Of a stretch of DNA of 64,000 nucleotides, positions 33,506 through 45,482 are shown piece by piece; positions within the stretch are counted from its first letter, which is position 1, and every line of letters begins with the position of its first letter. Source of the DNA: Letharia columbiana (taxonomy: Eukaryota; Ascomycota; Lecanoromycetes; Lecanorales; Parmeliaceae). The stretch spans positions 248,001 to 312,000 of the forward strand of contig NW_023501080.1 in assembly GCF_014066305.1 (NCBI RefSeq). The letters run 5' to 3'. Made by a program: the position numbers and the translations under genes. Below the pieces are notes generated by a model, which made no database searches, was not told the origin of the DNA, and saw only the letters and a program-made list of their open reading frames with translations.

Positions 33506-34046
33506 TGATGCTGCTGTAGAGGTTGATGATCGTGGTTGGTGAAATCAAGGCCCGCGCGTGGTAAGATTGGAATTGCGATTCATCGAAGGTCTTGAGACTC
33601 AGAAGGAGAATGCAGTCGCTCCTTCCTTTTCTATGCGACCGCACAAACACCTTGGTAGCCAATTTGTCGTTGAGACGTATCGTCGCAATCCCAGGGTAGA
33701 AGTTGTTGAAGGGGAGGGGGCGGAACCTTGCGTTCGGTGTTTACATTTCGTGTTACCGCTAGCCGAGTTCAGCTTAGCCCTGAAAGTCCCTTCAAAACAC
33801 GCGACCTTTGTGAGATTTGTCTTCTACTCGTAGAGTACTTCACGCGGTGTTTCTTCGAGGGTAAACATTTGATGCCAGAGTTGTTTCGCACCAGGCTTCG
33901 TTTGAAGCTGGCAAGGAGTACCATGGTAACGCTACGCTCTACAGGAAAAACAAAGAAGAGCAAATGCCACGCTCCGCTTTCCCATCTTTACCAGGAGTTC
34001 CGATGCTATTTACTAAAGCAGTCGTTGCGCAATGTTCGTACCTTAT
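33506..34046. other. Gap between tandem genes PSD2 and DSN1
   Basis: 541 bp that must hold the PSD2 3' end and the DSN1 promoter. The frames here are short and lack family resemblance. Confidence 0.5.
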
Positions 34047-37000
34047 TCATTTCATTGAGGAAGGCCCGGATATCGTGGTCGAGGGGGCAAGACTACCCTC
34101 TATCCTTCGTTTAGCCTCTTGTCTCTCCTCCTCAGTAACATGCTCTTCTTTCTTTGGCATATCAGGCGCATGCTGCAATTGTTCCGGAGAATGACCGATG
34201 GACATGCCTACGCGAAGCTAGCGGAATGTCAGCAGGGATGGAGCGAGGCTCAAATGCATTGGTAACCTTACCAAAGTCTCCAAAGCCCCGTTCGAGTTGT
34301 CAATCAGGTCATCGTCGAATTGCATAGCACCAGGCTCGAAGAGGATTAAAATCGTACTACCGCCAAATTTGAAGTATCCCAGCTCTTCAGCCCGATGAAC
34401 CTCCTCTCCGGGTTTCCTTGTGATGACTGTACTACCGACCATCATAGCACCCACGCAGATGACCATCACTCTACCATGGGAGACGGAATCGATCGGTACC
34501 ACGACTCGGATATTTTCGCTGTATACATCTAGAGCGGACCGTATAGCCATTGGGTTGACGGTATAGTATTCTCCATCAATCAACTTGGGCTTGTCCATGA
34601 TTCCGTCCACCGGTATGTGGAAGCGGTGGTAATCTTGGGGTGCAAGCCGGAAGATACCCAAAGAACCATTCGTATACCGCTTTGCATCCTGCGGGTAAGC
34701 GTTCCCTAGAAGCCGCTGGACAGAGAATTCTCGACCTTTGACCCAGATCTTGGTGGCAGCGTCCATGTTGTTGAAGACTACAGACCGACAATCTGCGGGC
34801 GACACTATGATCTTGGGATTTCCGGGAGCCGAGCATGGCCTTGCGTCTGGCTTCAATTCTCGATAGAAGAAGTGGTTGAAATTTTTGAACTCTTCGACTG
34901 GCTTGCGGACTTCTGACATGTCGAGTTGGTGGAAGTTGACGAAGCCCTGGATCTCTCGAGTCGAAGCTGGATCATCGTACTTTCTCCCTTGCTTGAAACT
35001 CATCGACCTGAGCATCTTTCGGACTTGCCATTTGTCAGTACTGTCCTCTCTTTCCCCTGAGTCTCAGACTTACTTCGCTTCTTCTCCATTTCTCTGCTTT
35101 TCAACCCCTTATACAGCAAACGAATCCCAATCCGAACATACACGCTCATTCTCTCCTCGTTGATCTGCCCTGTCATTCTGTCCTGGACCAAGATGTTGGC
35201 TGAATTGGCACCCAACTTATAGCCACCGTATGAGATCTTGGTGATGACCTTCGAATACCATTTGCGCTGTGCTTGGCTCGAGGTGACGAAGCCTGCCATG
35301 ACGATGTTGTTCACTTGCCTCCAATCTTGACTTGCGCAGGTGGCGATGTGGGTGATTATATCGGCGTCAGACTTTTTGTTCAATCTCGGTTGGTGACATA
35401 ATGGGCATTCACGGATCTCAACCACATGCTCTTCGCCTCGCTCGTCCGTTAGGTCATTCTCTTCTATCAAGTCCCCAGATTCACCCTGCGAGCCAATATA
35501 ATCCTGGGAGATTGCAGGAACGGCCGAGCGGTCTTCATTCTTATTCAGAGGCTCTTTGGCAATGCCCTCCACAGCAGGCATATCGTTATCATCACTCCCC
35601 TTGTCTTCTCCATTACTCTGGGTTGAAAAGTGTGCATGGTCCATGTAGCCTCTCATGGTATCACTCCAAGTCTTCCTTCGTATCGGCTGATGTAGCTGAT
35701 CCTCCAGAGCGATAACAGCTTGGTCATAGGTTAAGACGGGATCGGGCGAATCGCTCGTATCTGAGAACCTTTCGAAGAAATGATCGATGGTTGACTCCTT
35801 CAGCGTCGAACCCAAAGTGTCAAGCATTGTTGTTAACTCCACTTTGCTAAGTCTCGAGTTTTCGTCTGAGTCGTATTGTTTGAGCATTGCACGCCAGAAT
35901 TGCTGCCGCAACGCGGGGTATGGGAGATACTTTGCTTTGACGAATAGCTGTGGACTATGTTTGTCTTCCCAACGCTCTTTATTCTTTAACACGAGAGGGA
36001 GGGTGTAGAACTTCATCGACGGGTCTTCATTCTGGCTTGTATGCTCCTCTCCTGCTTCATGGGGAGCGTCTGATGTTGCTGGGGTGAGATGGTTCCAGTC
36101 ACCTTGTGCACTCGCTGAGCCGGGTTGCGGATCTGGCTGCGCGCTGCCACTCATAGGAGCCTGCGAACCCTTGGTAATAAGACTCGGCTTGGTGAGTTTG
36201 TTCAAGCTTGAGGCTGAAGAAGTCCTCGATAGTGGTAGCCTGAATCTCGAATGCTTGGGGGTTGGTAACGCCAAAGAGGGATCTGGAGGTTCTGGCAGGC
36301 TGTAGAGGCCCGTCTCGGGATCTGCCTCTGGAGCGACGGATGTGACGTTCGAAAGGGAAAAGTTGGCGGTGCCGACGAAATCGTTACCGGACAATTTATC
36401 TCGATCGACAACGGAGAAGCTCACGGAATAATTCTGCTCGTGCCGCATGACCTGGAAGACCATCTTCTCGTCGTATACTGGATTGAGATTATGGCGAATG
36501 ACCCGCGTCCTGTACGTTTTCCTCCCTATGGAAGCTACCACAAAGGGGTCCATGTCAAACGATGTTCTTGTCACTATTGAGATGGTTAACAGGAATTGGG
36601 AGAGCAACTTATTACTGTCCGCTTACTGTTTCGCTCCGGCGGGAGATCAGTGATCTTGCATATTTCCAGAAATACGATACCGACAACGTCGGTGCCTCCA
36701 GTGAACTCGTATGCTCTGGCCTTTGCTCTCTTTTTCAGTCGTTTCATCTTAAGCCTCCGCTTCCGCTTCTCTTTCTCCGCTTTGGCCGGCTTTGCGGGAT
36801 CATCAGTCTCGTCAGATGTTTCAGGATTCTTCTCATCTATTCCATCCTCGTCCTCATCTTCGTCTTCGAGGTCCAGACTGTCGAGTCTGGAAAGGTCTTC
36901 GTCCCCATCACTTTCATCTTCTGGACTCATCGCGACTAGCGTCGCGAACTTCTGAAGGACATCCTGCGGAGGCGCGGACAGATCTGAGGTGTCCACAAGC

Positions 37001-37663
37001 GAGAATTGCAGCTGTACCTCGCCAGAAATCTTCGCGCCCTTCTTCTTTCCCTCTTTCCGTCTTGACTCCAATGTATACCAGCGAGGCTTGGGAAAGTCAG
37101 CTGGAGAACTGCAGCTGCTTCAGAGATAGCTCACCTCTTGCACCGTTTGGCTATTGGCAAATATATCCTCAACGACGACGTCAAATTCGCCGAGATAATC
37201 CTTGCCAAACCGATCTCTGTCCCAACAAACAGCCTCTAGCAACACACTCTGAATACCATCTATGGGTAGATCGAAGGAGACGTTCCATTCTGGGTTGAGA
37301 TTCTTGCTGACGGTAGGAGTGGATTGTTTCGCTTCTCCAAGATTCACAACGAGGTACTTTTGCCATCAGCCGAGACCGTACTATGGATGGTATTGGTATG
37401 GCATAAGCACTCACGGGATCACTGGTACCACTCTTGTCTTTTGCTGCCAAGTTCCTTGCCTTGACCGTGCATCCATTAGATTCTTCAAGGGTAGCTTAGA
37501 TATGGCGTAGCCTACTCACTCTTAAGACTTTGGTCCTGAGGACCAAGCCCTTGGTTTCCATGGGGGTTCGCATGGGGCTTGTGCCCCTGCTGTCAGGTTG
37601 ACTGGTTACTCCATTTTTGCCATTGTGACTCTTTAGACGATTTGGTAAAGCAATGCGGACCAT
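34047..37663 (-). CDS. PSD2: Phosphatidylserine decarboxylase proenzyme 2 (C2-C2-EF-hand-PSD)
   Basis: Seven exons, 37663-37520, 37459-37415, 37356-37135, 37086-36627, 36573-35074, 35023-34272 and 34217-34047, give 1097 residues. A first C2 domain (residues about 38-135: GLVLRTKVLR, ARNLAAKDKSGTSDP, CWDRDRFGKDYLGEF) is followed by an acidic linker. The second C2 (about 205-330) contains VGIVFLEICKITDLPP and VVDRDKLSGNDFVG. Next come an EF-hand-like segment (YDSDENSRLSKVEL), a C2HC motif (CPLCHQP..HIATC) and the catalytic domain from about 640. That domain holds DYHRFHIPVDG (784-794) and the self-cleavage site FGGST, Ser876 becoming the pyruvoyl group. It makes phosphatidylethanolamine from phosphatidylserine in Golgi/endosomal membranes. 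It is divergently transcribed from SEC28 with 439 bp between ATGs. Confidence 0.95.
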
Positions 37664-38102
37664 AGTGTGAAAAGAGTAATGTCGAACCCTGAGGCTCTCC
37701 GGGGACGGTCCAAGCAAGCCTAAGTGTCAGATTCCGCGGTGTTGCCAAGCCGGCTGTCGATGAGATCGGTGGTAAGAAGACCTGGGGTGCTACGGGGAAC
37801 GCCCCTCATGTGCTCTAGGAAGCGGAGGAGATCAGAGTATCTGAAAGTAATGAAAGAGGACAAATGGGACAGAACAGATACTGGACTCTGAGAGATATGA
37901 ATACGTAGACAATACAGCTCCACAAGAAGGCTAATTCTCTGACAATGTACCTCCAAATGGGGTTGCTTATATGGGTGGGGCACCTGAGCTTCACATTCAG
38001 CTGCGGGCGCGGGAAGAGCCGTCAGGGCGGTTTTATGTTTGTCCAAAGTGTCTACTTTATCGATTTCGTATCCTCGTGCCTCCCCGGATTTAATCTGTCA
38101 TC
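37664..38102. promoter_or_regulatory. Shared divergent promoter of PSD2 and SEC28
   Basis: The 439 bp between the two start codons must contain both promoters and 5' leaders. I see no strong TATA box or known factor site. Linkage of the two as a co-regulated pair (membrane lipid and COPI traffic) is inference from orientation only. Confidence 0.55.
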
Positions 38103-39185
38103 ATGGATCCATTCTCAGCAGAGGGGGGTGAGCATACATGCAAAGGGAGCATTAAAAAAGGCCCAGTACTAACCACTCACTAGAGCTACTCAACATCCAC
38201 AATGCCTTTCACCAAGGACAATATCAAACAGTAATTGACTTCGACACCTCTTCTCTCTCCTCCGAAAATAAGACGCCAGCTCGAGTACTCCAGCTGCGAG
38301 CTCAGATCGCTGTCGGTCAAGCCAAGGAAGTCCTTGCAAGTATAGGGAAAGCGGGCAGTGCGCCAGAGTTCGCTGCTGTCAAGGCATTCGCACAACATTC
38401 ATCAGGCAGCACTTCAAATGCCGTCTCCGAATTTGAGAGCCTGGCCGAGACGGAGTCAGAAAACACAACCGTGCAATTGCTCGGCGGAACGGTCTTACAG
38501 GCTGCAGGGAAAACGGAGGAAGCTCTATTGCTACTAAGCAAGCATCAGGGAAGCCTTGAAGCGTACGAGGTCCAGCCCTTTCTATACCCGTTTGATACGT
38601 TCCCGAACGCTGACGGAGACTTATTGCACAGGATAGCTCTCATCGTGCAAATACATCTCCAGCAAAATAGGACAGATCTCGCCCTCAAGGAAGTCCAAGC
38701 AGCACGCAAATGGGCCCAAGATAGCCTGCTTGTGAACATTGCCGAGTCATGGGTTGGTCTACGGATGGTATATCACTTCTAGCTGACCTCTGGTCCTACC
38801 CCGGAAGACTGAAGCTGATATCTCTCTACGCTTGCAGGGCGGCGAACGCTACCAACAAGCCTTCTACGTCTTCGAAGAAATGGCCCAAGCGCCTTCCACC
38901 TCCGCAACCAAATCACTCGTTGGTCAAGCGGTCGCAGAGCTGCATCTGGGCCGGTTACCCGAAGCCGAAGCAGCGCTGCAGCAGGCTGTCCAGAAAGATC
39001 CAAATGATATGGAGGCTATTGCGAACTCAATTGTGTTGAACGTGATCTCAAGCAAAGATACGAGCGAGCCTACATCAAGCTTGAAGGGAATAGCGCCTGA
39101 GCACCCACTTTTGGTCGACTTGCAAGAGAAGAGCTCGTTATTTGATCAAGCGGCAGGAAAGTACTCTGCGAAGGTAGCTTCATGA
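38103..39185 (+). CDS. SEC28: Coatomer subunit epsilon (epsilon-COP, Sec28)
   Basis: Four exons, 38103-38127, 38184-38562, 38632-38767 and 38838-39185, give 295 residues. The first exon encodes MDPFSAEG. The first intron carries a perfect TACTAAC branch point 13 nt before its acceptor. The protein is an alpha-helical TPR-like solenoid: ELLNIHNAFHQGQYQTVIDF at the N-terminus, AVKAFAQHSSG, then ESWVGLRMGGERYQQAFYVF and AELHLGRLPEAEAALQQAVQ. This order and the length match epsilon-COP. It stabilises alpha-COP in the cage subcomplex of COPI vesicles for Golgi-to-ER retrieval. Each intron keeps the frame and every exon is free of stops, so the gene looks intact. Confidence 0.93.
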
Positions 39186-41255
39186 CGAATGAGGCTGGGT
39201 GAAAGCAAGGCGTTGGGAGTTGGAATATAGAACAAAAGAGCTAGACGAAGGAGACTTCATACATAAAAGACATCCGTCAAAAACCAAACCTCTTGTGCTA
39301 ATATGACGATAAATTTGGTGGAGACAATGCGTTGTTACGCACTTATTTGTCCCCACCTGTCTCAAACGTACCATCCTCCACCCTCCCTCCACATATTTCT
39401 TTCTGCTCTGCAACTGCCGCTCTTCGGTGGACCCACTCGCATTCTACCTGACTCATGATCGCCAAAGGAGACAAAGCCTCTCAGTCAAATAGAACGTTTG
39501 CAACGGACGTTTGGAGTGTCGTTCAATGCTCAATTGACACATTTCAGATGCGCTGCCGGAAGAATGGGTAATCCTTGGTATAAACCATGTGATTCTTGAG
39601 AACATCAAGGCAACAAGAGGTTTCATAACACAAATGCACTCAGCACGGAACGCTTTACACATCAATTGTTTCTTTTCTCTTCTCGTAAGTACGTTTTAGG
39701 CTCCTATTAAAATTCAAAAACGCTGAACTGCTACGGCGACCTATAGGCATGCCATTCAACTAACGTGCAGCTGAGATGCAGCCTACATGTTAGAGCCAAA
39801 AAGTACGAGTCATTGACGAGATTGATTGCGGCCCTGCACACCTGAGCTACTTCAGCATCCACGTCATTCTCGACTTCATTCTCGGTATGGATGGAGGAAG
39901 CGCCAGAAGCAAACCCCAAGACTTTCATCACTGTCGCGGTCCTTGACAGACCGAAGCAAAGCGACAGGGCAAGCTGATGGTGGGGGCTTTCACACGCCAA
40001 GAAAGAAGGCACTCGTCCGACCATCGCGCTAACCAAGACCACCAATTCAAGCTCGACTTTCATACTGGCACCTAGCACTTCCTTAGTTGGAAGTTGCCCG
40101 CTAGGTACTTGCTTCGAGTTGTATCTACAGACCCCCAATCTTTGCCGTTCGAGACTGTTACATCCGAGATGATAAGTAGTCGGCGGACGACCCTTAGTGA
40201 CATCAGATGTTCATTCTGATGGCAGAGGGAGATGGTGATGTGATGAGATCCTTCACTTCGATATCGGTACCACCATGCACTATAATGAAGTTCAAAAGTC
40301 AAGGCCTCCAAGCTTTGCGCCGACAATCAGAGACGATCTTGCGTCGTCATTGGACACAAAATCCCCTCAATTAGCCTGAAACGCAAAACTTGGGATGTCC
40401 TCGCAAAGCGAAGATTGAGCCAATCACGGCTGAGACGCCCTGGCTCCCGCCTATCCCGACTTCGATCACCCGCCGTTAACATCCTTTCGAGGCTGACAGT
40501 CCCCAGCCAAATTTGATGCTTTGGGATTTGGGGAAAGCCTTGTGCGGAGCTATGACCAGCAGACCAGAAATCACATGTGGACTAGTCTAGGCGACTCAAT
40601 TATACAATTGTTTCCCGTTGACGGGCGGTCATGATGTGCGAGCGGTTGAGCTTATCGACTACTGCTTGTTGCGTTCAAGATGAAGGCGATTCAAAACGGG
40701 ATAGAGCGAAAGTGCCGATACCTATCGTACCTGAATTGCCTCTTCGCTGAGGGGTGCACCAAAATGTGGTTTCCGAAATATGCCCATGTTCCCGTGCCTC
40801 CCGCCTGCATGTGCTGACCTAGGCCAACTTACCTTTCTGTTGCACACGACACACCTACAGAATTTGGTTTTCCATCGCCTGTCCCAAGAGATCTCGCTTC
40901 AATGAACTTGCAGGCTTCTGGACTTGAGGAGAAGGCACCTCGGTAGCAAGTAGCTTTGCCGTTGTGAGACCAAAAAGTCGGATTCAATAATGAAGGTTTC
41001 AACCCAGATCTACGCTCTACAACCCTAGGCTGATTGAAATGGTCGCTAGTGCCAGTAGCAAGGTCACATCAAAAACAATGGCGCAAGCTCTATGACCGTA
41101 GTTTCTTCATCTAGGTACATCTGCGGATTCCGTGACGTTGCCCATCATTTCTTGTCCTTTTGAAAGCTTTTCGCCTGGATCAAGCGATCGAGGTCCAAAG
41201 GACTCCCTCTCCTTGCTGATTTGCTTTCATCTTCGTTGTCTGTTTTGAGCGCTCA
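39186..41255. other. Intergenic, no recognisable gene
   Basis: Roughly 2 kb between SEC28 and the permease. A minus-strand frame at 40138-39731 is uninterrupted for 135 codons but shows no domain. The right half is likely the permease promoter. Confidence 0.45.
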
Positions 41256-43186
41256 ATGCATGTTCCCAACTTACTGCGAACGATGCCGGAAAAGGATTCG
41301 TATGAGATGATGGAATTGGAGAAGACTAGAACGGGATCCGCGCTCTACGATGACTCTTCGAGGATGTACGACGATCCGTATAGGATTACGGCGGAGCGGG
41401 GACTACAACTCGGCGAAGCGGCGGACATGTACGGCGACGTGGAGACTGCTGAAGAACATGGCTATGTTACTCGCGGGTGCGTTGATAAAGTATCAGGCGA
41501 TTGGGATGCGATCAATTAATGAACGTTCTAGTCTCAAATCGCGTCACATCCAATTCATCGCCCTCGGTGGTACAATTGGTACAGGTCTGTTCCTCGGTAT
41601 TGGACGAGCTTTCACCATGGCTGGACCTCTCAGTCTCCTCCTCGGCTACACTTTCACTGGTGCCGCTGTTTACGCTATGATGCAGTGCCTCGGTGAAATG
41701 GCGACATGGTTGCCATTACCCGGTGCTATTCCACAATTTTGTGCTAGATATGTGGACGGGGCAATGGGCTTCGCTGTAGGATGGAACGTGAGTCTTCAAC
41801 ACCAATGTGCATGTGTTACAGCAGCCTGAAAAGAATGTTTAGAATTGGTACACCTGTTCTCTTACCCTCTGCGCAGAAATCTCGGCAGCAGCTGTTGTGA
41901 TACAATTTTGGAACGGGGCTGTGGACATTAACGTAGCAGCCTGGATCTCTATAATCATCGTTGTGGTCGTGGCCCTGAACATATTTGCCGTCTCCATATA
42001 CGGTGAAGCCGAGTTTGTCTTCGCGAGTATCAAAATCATCACGATCATTGGACTCATCATTTTTGCCTTCATTATTGACCTTGGCGGAGGGCCAACGCGT
42101 GACCGACTCGGGTTTCGCTACTGGAAGCATCCTGGAGCTATGAAGCCATATATCGCGGACGGCAACACAGGTCGTTTCTTCGGTCTTTTCTCGACATTGG
42201 TCAATGCCGCCTACTCATACGGTGGTGTCGAGACGGTAGCAGTGGCCGCGGGAGAATCTGAGAACCCAAGGCGCAACATACCAAAAGCTGTCCGCCGTGT
42301 GTTCTGGCGTATCTTGTTCTTTTACGTCCTCGGCTCACTTGCCATTGGTGTTCTTATCCCATACAACGAGTCACGGCTCCTGGACGCTATCCACAACGGT
42401 TCTCCTGGAGGAGCCGCTTCACCATGGGTCATCGCCATCTACCGTGCCAGCGTACCCGTTCTGCCGTCAATCGTCAACGCTGTCATTCTCACCTCAGCAA
42501 CCTCATCTGCCAATGCATTCCTCTACACGGGATCCCGATATCTATACGCACTTGCCCAGAACGGCCAAGCGCCGAGATTCCTACTGACATGCTCTAGGAA
42601 GTAAGTCACAATTTCTCACTTCTCCGATGACCGCTAGCATCACTAACACCCGTAAATTAGGGGCGTTCCATACTGGTGCATCGGCATTACCGCCTCCATC
42701 TCCTTGCTGACCTACATGTCTTGCTCCGCCGGCTCCCAATCGGTCTTCCAATGGTTCCAAAACCTTACAGCGATCACCGCAATCTTGACCTGGATGTCCG
42801 TCTCGGTCGCGTACATCAGGTTCCATAGTGCTCTGCGCGCTCAAGGCATCAGCCGCGACACGCTCGTCTTCAAATCACGCTTCCAACCCTACAGCGCCTG
42901 GTTCTCCCTCTCCTTCTTCGGCGTAATTGTTTTTTTCAATGGCTTCTACACGTTTCCCAGCAAGACGAAGAAATTCGATCATAAGGACTTCATCACGGCT
43001 TATGTGGGCATACCTATATACTGCGGGCTGTATCTGTTCTGGAAGGTCTTCAAGCGGACGCGGTGGGTCAGGCCCGAAGACGCAGATATTCAAACTGGGA
43101 AGGCGGCACTGGACGCAGCGGATGCGCATTGGCCGGAGCGGAAAGCCAATAATTGGTGGGAGAAGATCTGGTTCTTCATTGTATAG
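41256..43186 (+). CDS. Amino-acid permease (YAT/APC family, 12 helices)
   Basis: Four exons, 41256-41476, 41532-41787, 41843-42600 and 42661-43186, give 586 residues, or 577 if the second in-frame ATG (41283, MPEKDSYEMM) is used. A hydrophilic cytosolic N-terminus of about 85 residues is followed by the family signature SRHIQFIALGGTIGTGLFLG. Later blocks are MQCLGEMATWLPLPGA, SYGGVETVAVAAGESENPRR and SSANAFLYTGSRYLYALAQ. All belong to fungal proton-coupled amino-acid permeases in the plasma membrane. The C-terminal tail ends WWEKIWFFIV, similar to the W-E-K tail of relatives. Substrate range is not readable from sequence. The gene lies 438 bp upstream of RPL5 on the same strand. Confidence 0.93.
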
Positions 43187-43624
43187 GCTGAGGATGGATA
43201 TTTGCAGCATGGCTTGCGTTGCTTTTGATCTTTATACAGGCGCATTCCATAACCTCTCTTCTACGAATACCCATTGTACATACTCAGCTATTTGCAAGAA
43301 AAGCGTCACAGTCCACTGTACATCGTCAACTCTTGTGGAGCCATTTCCATTAGGTACCAATGCCGCGATCTCCATTGGAAGACAGAAGTTGTGTATCGAA
43401 TTTGAGATATGTATACCAAACTCATCCAATAGCCCTTTCAGAATCAGTAGAACACGCGTGGAGGATATCTCCCTCAGGAGGCCTTTGTGCGGCCTGAGTT
43501 TTTGGCTCGTCGCCCACCTGACAACGCAAGCGAGATCTGATGCCCACAAACATTCCTTCCCAAGCTCTGCTCGACACAACCACAATCAACAGCTTGACAA
43601 CGACAACAAGGCATAGCCGTCAAC
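43187..43624. other. Gap containing the RPL5 promoter
   Basis: 438 bp between the permease stop and the RPL5 ATG. Frames in both directions lack resemblance to known proteins. No site is called with confidence. Confidence 0.45.
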
Positions 43625-44709
43625 ATGGTAAGTCTTATGCTCGAGCTCGTGGCAGTTCTTCCATGCTTGGAGATGAGTCTCTGCAAGATGCTTCGGTATG
43701 GAATCTGAAGCGCAAATTGCTGACTCCGGGTTGTGACACAGCCTTTCACCAAGCTTGTCAAAAATAGCGCCTACTATAGGTAAGTATCATTCACGGTCTT
43801 TCCTCTATAGAAGCTAGCTACTGACAACAGCACAGTCGCTACCAAACCAAGTACAAGCGTCGTCGAGCAGGAAAGACCGACTACTACGCCCGCAAGCGTC
43901 TTATCACTCAGGCCAAGAACAAATACAACGCTCCCAAGTACCGCCTCGTTGTCCGCTTCACCAACAAAGATATTATCTGCCAGATCGTCACCTCGGAGAT
44001 CACGGGTGACAAGGTATTCTGCGCCGCCTACGCTCACGAACTCAAGCGTTATGGTGTCAAGCACGGCCTCACCAACTGGGCAGCCGCCTACTGCGTTGGG
44101 CTTCTGATCGCTCGTCGCGCTCTCTCAAAGCTGGAACTCGCTGATACATTCACTGGCGTTGAAGAGGCGGATGGCGAATACAAGCTCACTGAAGCTGCCG
44201 AGCACGATGGCGAGGACCGTCGCCCATTCAAGTGCTTCCTCGACGTCGGCCTCGCTCGTACCTCTACTGGTGCTAAGGTCTTCGGAGCCTTGAAGGGAGC
44301 ATCAGACGGAGGCATCTTAATCCCCCACTCCGAAAACCGATTCCCCGGCTACGACATCGAAACCAAAGAGCTCGACGCCGAGTCCCTACGCAAATACATC
44401 TTCGGCGGTCACGTAGCAGAGTATATGGAGACTCTCGCCGATGACGACGAGGAGCGCTACAAGTCGCAGTTCCAGGGCTACATTGATGATGAGATCGAGG
44501 CTGATGGGCTTGAGGAGATGTATCAGGAGGCCCATAAGGCTATTCGAGAGGATCCGTTTATGAAGGACGAGGAGGAGGGAGAGGAAGAGAAGAAGTCGAA
44601 GGATGAGTGGAAGGCGGAGAGCAAGAAGCATAAGCTGCCTAAGATGAGCTATGAGGAGAAGCAGGAGAGGGTCAAGGCGAAGATTGGGAAGGTCAAGGAG
44701 TCGATGTGA
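43625..44709 (+). CDS. RPL5: 60S ribosomal protein L5 (uL18)
   Basis: Exons 43625-43627, 43742-43779 and 43836-44709 give 304 residues. The first exon is the start codon alone: ATG is followed directly by a GTAAGT donor and a 114-nt intron. The second encodes [12 protein letters not shown], and the third begins [19 protein letters not shown], the uL18 signature. The C-terminal tail is long, acidic then basic ([29 protein letters not shown]), as in fungal L5. The protein binds 5S rRNA and, with L11, forms the 5S RNP of the central protuberance. The single-codon first exon means the start cannot be found by simple frame calling. The frame is otherwise uninterrupted and full length (family about 295-300 aa). 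Confidence 0.96.
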
Positions 44710-45482
44710 GGAGGGTTTGTGGCATGAGAAAGTTTGCTAGATGGCGTTGGCATACGTTCAGCAAGCAGGTAGAGCTAGAACGAGCCAGCAATGAATAAAA
44801 AAGCTCTCTGACTGAAGGGCTCCTCATCCCATCGTTAGACTATCCCCGACCAAACATTAAAAACCCCAACCTCTGGCGTTCTAAACATCTGGACTCTGTG
44901 GTCTCCTGACGGTAATTAATTCATCAGGTATGTTCTTCTCCATCAGGCCAAAGTACCTCTTTTTTTCCACATGTCGCCACGCCAAGCCCTTTTACTCTCG
45001 TGCTCTCCACTTCCCCAGAGGATCAGAGAATGAACCCGGTACACCAGCATGAATTTGAAAATATACTTCCTCAGTTGCGAGACCTTGAACGCCTTCATTG
45101 CAGCAAAATTACTTGGAACTTTGCACAGATTGGAAACCACTCTACTGGACGGATGCCCTCGGTAGCTGATCCCGTAATCATTGGTCCCGCCGCCTCTCAG
45201 ACGACAATGTGGTTTCTCGAATCTTCCCGCGTGTGATGTAGACAGAGCGTCTCCGTCCACAGTGCTCGTTTGAACGTATGTCGCAGCGCTCGCTGAAGAG
45301 GGAAACTTGGTAATCATGGGCATCATGCGTCCTTTTCGTCGATAACACCCCCAATCCGCCTCGATTGGCCTCCTCGGAGTGACCCCGCAGATCGCCATGC
45401 TGGGCGCATTTTCAAAAGTGGCATACTGATTCCAACATTAAACGGTTCTCGAACGCCTAGTCAGAGCTCATATTAATCAGTC
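44710..45482. other. Intergenic, no recognisable gene
   Basis: It contains the RPL5 3' end (AATAAA at about 44794-44799 is a likely polyadenylation signal) and the promoter of the large LRR gene. A minus-strand frame of 151 codons (45398-44943) shows no domain. Confidence 0.5.
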
